From positions 1 to 7,262 of the forward strand of contig JAJUHD010000133.1 in NCBI GenBank assembly GCA_029268085.1: a stretch of 7,262 bases of DNA, read 5' to 3'. Position numbers and translations under genes: made by a program. The notes beneath the pieces were generated by a model. The model was not told the DNA's origin. It searched no databases and worked only from the letters and a program-made list of their open reading frames with translations. Below are positions 6,007-7,262 of this stretch, piece after piece; the first letter of the stretch is position 1; every line of letters begins with the position of its first letter. The stretch comes from Bacillota bacterium. GTDB taxonomy: Bacteria; Bacillota; Clostridia; Oscillospirales; Oscillospiraceae.

Positions 6007-7008
6007 ATGGCATTGTTTGAAAGCTATGAGCGCCGCATAGATAAAATTAACGGCGTATTGGCCGAATACGGCATTTCTTCTATTGAAGAGGCAAAGGAAA
6101 TCTGCGATAAGGCCGGCGTGAATCCCTATGATATCGTTAAATCGGTTCAACCTATAGCGTTTGAAAATGCGGGCTGGGCGTATACCGTAGGCGCGGCAAT
6201 CGCTATCAAAAAGGGTGTAAAATCCGCGGCGGAAGCTGCCGAGGCTATCGGTGTCGGGCTTCAGAGCTTCTGTATTCCGGGCAGCGTGGCCGAAGACCGC
6301 AAGGTCGGACTGGGCCATGGCAACCTCGGAGCGATGCTTCTGCGCGACGAAACGAAGTGCTTTGCTTTTCTTGCGGGACACGAGAGCTTTGCGGCGGCTG
6401 AAGGCGCGATCGGAATAGTAAAGAACGCCAACAAAGCGCGCAAGGAGCCGTTGCGTGTAATTCTGAACGGCCTTGGCAAGGACGCTGCGCAGATTATTTC
6501 GCGCATAAACGGCTTTACATATGTGCAAACGCAGTTTGACTACTACACCGGCGAGGCTAAAGTCGTTCGCGAGATCGCCTATTCCAAAGGCGAGCGCGCT
6601 CAGGTGCGCTGCTACGGTGCCGACGATGTTCGGGAAGGCGTAGCTATCATGCATCTGGAAGGCGTAGATGTGTCCATTACCGGAAACTCCACAAATCCGA
6701 CAAGGTTCCAGCATCCTGTTGCAGGGACATATAAGAAAGAGTGCGTTGAACTCGGTAAAAAATATTTCTCCGTGGCCTCAGGCGGTGGTACGGGACGCAC
6801 GCTTCATCCTGATAATATGGCGGCAGGTCCCGCATCCTACGGTATGACGGATACTATGGGCAGGATGCACTCGGACGCCCAGTTTGCCGGTTCAAGCTCC
6901 GTTCCGGCACACGTCGAAATGATGGGCTTCCTCGGTATGGGCAACAATCCAATGGTCGGAGCAACCGTTGCCGTGGCCGTTGCTGTAGCAGAAGCTCTGA
7001 AAAAATAA
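6007..7008 (+). CDS. GGGtGRT family protein, function unknown
   Basis: A 333-residue protein carrying an exact GGGTGRT motif (residues 259-265) in the context VASGGGTGRTLHPDN, the hallmark of the GGGtGRT family; about 330 residues is the family length as I recall it. It looks like a soluble alpha/beta protein. Other conserved-looking blocks are Gly/Ala-rich VGAAIAIKKG (61-70), GLGHGNLGAMLLRDE (101-115), FLAGHESFAAAEG (121-133), TGNSTNPTRFQHPV (225-238), and MGNNPMVGAT (311-320) near the C-terminus. The glycine-rich loops with Asn, Thr, Arg and His suggest a nucleotide or phosphate ligand, but this is only inference. Cysteines C33, C89, C118, C202 and C246 form no CxxC motif. Its AAGGAGG site overlaps the stop of the NifU-like gene, so the two are tightly coupled. 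I know of no established function; its place before eno hints at a link to central carbon metabolism. Confidence 0.9.
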   Translation: MALFESYERRIDKINGVLAEYGISSIEEAKEICDKAGVNPYDIVKSVQPIAFENAGWAYTVGAAIAIKKGVKSAAEAAEAIGVGLQSFCIPGSVAEDRKVGLGHGNLGAMLLRDETKCFAFLAGHESFAAAEGAIGIVKNANKARKEPLRVILNGLGKDAAQIISRINGFTYVQTQFDYYTGEAKVVREIAYSKGERAQVRCYGADDVREGVAIMHLEGVDVSITGNSTNPTRFQHPVAGTYKKECVELGKKYFSVASGGGTGRTLHPDNMAAGPASYGMTDTMGRMHSDAQFAGSSSVPAHVEMMGFLGMGNNPMVGATVAVAVAVAEALKK

Positions 7009-7182
7009 ATATGGCCGTATTAAAGCAGATTAGAGAATTAAATGTGCCGTTTTTAGCGAAAATATAACTGCGCAGGCTATGGCAGCTTTTCATGGCTGAG
7101 CTTGAGCTTCAAATTTAGCGCAGAAATGATCGCAAAGCCATGGCGCTTTCCCGAAAAATCTGATTAATTAGGAGATATGATT
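7009..7182 (+). other. GGGtGRT-eno intergenic leader with competing helices and a weak promoter candidate
   Basis: No open frame or intrinsic terminator is apparent, so eno may be read from the upstream operon. A weak promoter-like pair exists, TTGAGC (7102-7107), 17 bp, AATGAT (7125-7130), four of six matches in each box. For RNA structure, 7076-7083 can pair with 7137-7144 (8 bp, one U-G), or 7091-7097 (CATGGCT) with 7136-7142 (AGCCATG), both using the same 3' strand. A 5-bp hairpin AAAGC/GCTTT (7134-7149) also competes. Any regulatory role is tentative. Confidence 0.3.
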
Positions 7183-7262
7183 ATGTTCGCAAAGACTTAT
7201 CTGGAAATAGTCGATGTGCAGGCACGCGAAATTCTTGACTCCAGAGGTAACCCGACACTTGA
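7183..7262 (+). CDS. eno: Enolase, N-terminal fragment (continues past window)
   Basis: Enolase dehydrates 2-phosphoglycerate to phosphoenolpyruvate, the step after GpmI, using Mg2+. Only the first 26 codons are visible. The stretch IVDVQAREILDSRGNPTL (residues 9-26) is the near-invariant enolase N-terminus, including the SRGNPT loop around the active site. Two in-frame ATGs exist, 7177 and 7183; AGGAG at 7170-7174 is 2 nt from the first and 8 nt from the second, so 7183 is preferred. The catalytic residues lie outside the window. Position after gpmI fits the usual glycolytic gene order apart from the intervening two-gene unit. Confidence 0.95.
   Translation, partial: MFAKTYLEIVDVQAREILDSRGNPTL

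Noticed and set aside
5311..6714. 467-codon open frame on the minus strand opposite the NifU-like and GGGtGRT genes
   Set aside because: It lies antisense to two genes with clear family motifs and good ribosome binding sites, spans their junction, and its translation shows no recognisable domain. It is explained by codon bias of the real genes.
7177..7182. Enolase start at the upstream ATG 7177
   Set aside because: Only 2 nt from the AGGAG site, too close for efficient initiation; ATG 7183 has an 8-nt spacing.

Overview
The window looks like the chromosome of an anaerobic Clostridia-type Firmicute. The signs are strong AGGAGG ribosome binding sites, sigma-A-like promoters, coding DNA of about 50% GC by eye set against very AT-rich intergenic DNA, a manganese-type GpmI phosphoglycerate mutase, and clustered glycolytic genes. 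An Oscillospirales-like gut lineage is my guess; no marker here fixes the genus.

Layout. Positions 1-749 on the minus strand hold the 5' part of a GtrB/DPM1-like family 2 glycosyltransferase that starts with TTG and runs off the left edge. A 307-base AT-rich divergent region (750-1056) carries one good promoter for this gene (838-866), one or two for the plus strand (951-978, 977-1005), and an 18-bp palindrome (880-897). All other genes are on the plus strand in one probable operon: trmL (tRNA 2'-O-methyltransferase), pgk, tpiA, gpmI, a NifU/IscU-like scaffold protein, a GGGtGRT-family protein, and the start of eno at the right edge. Together pgk, tpiA, gpmI and eno carry out lower glycolysis except for GAPDH and pyruvate kinase, which are not in the window.

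Two things stand out. First, between gpmI and eno, where these genes are often adjacent, sits a tight two-gene unit: a divergent NifU-like iron-sulfur scaffold (5302-5994) and, 12 nt later, a GGGtGRT protein (6007-7008). As far as I know this family has no assigned function. The unit is the best candidate for an undescribed system here. Second, the 176-nt gap between pgk and tpiA is highly structured. A 9-bp outer helix encloses a 14-bp perfect hairpin and a 7-bp hairpin (a clean three-way junction, 2794-2890). It is followed by an anti-Shine-Dalgarno strand that can pair either with a local decoy (8 bp) or with the tpiA ribosome binding site (13 bp including one G-U). This is the layout of a translational riboregulator or an orphan riboswitch.

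The 174-nt gap before eno also has competing pairings, but weaker ones. I saw no tRNA, rRNA, CRISPR array, insertion sequence or convincing intrinsic terminator. Structures and promoters were found by eye and no folding energies were computed.
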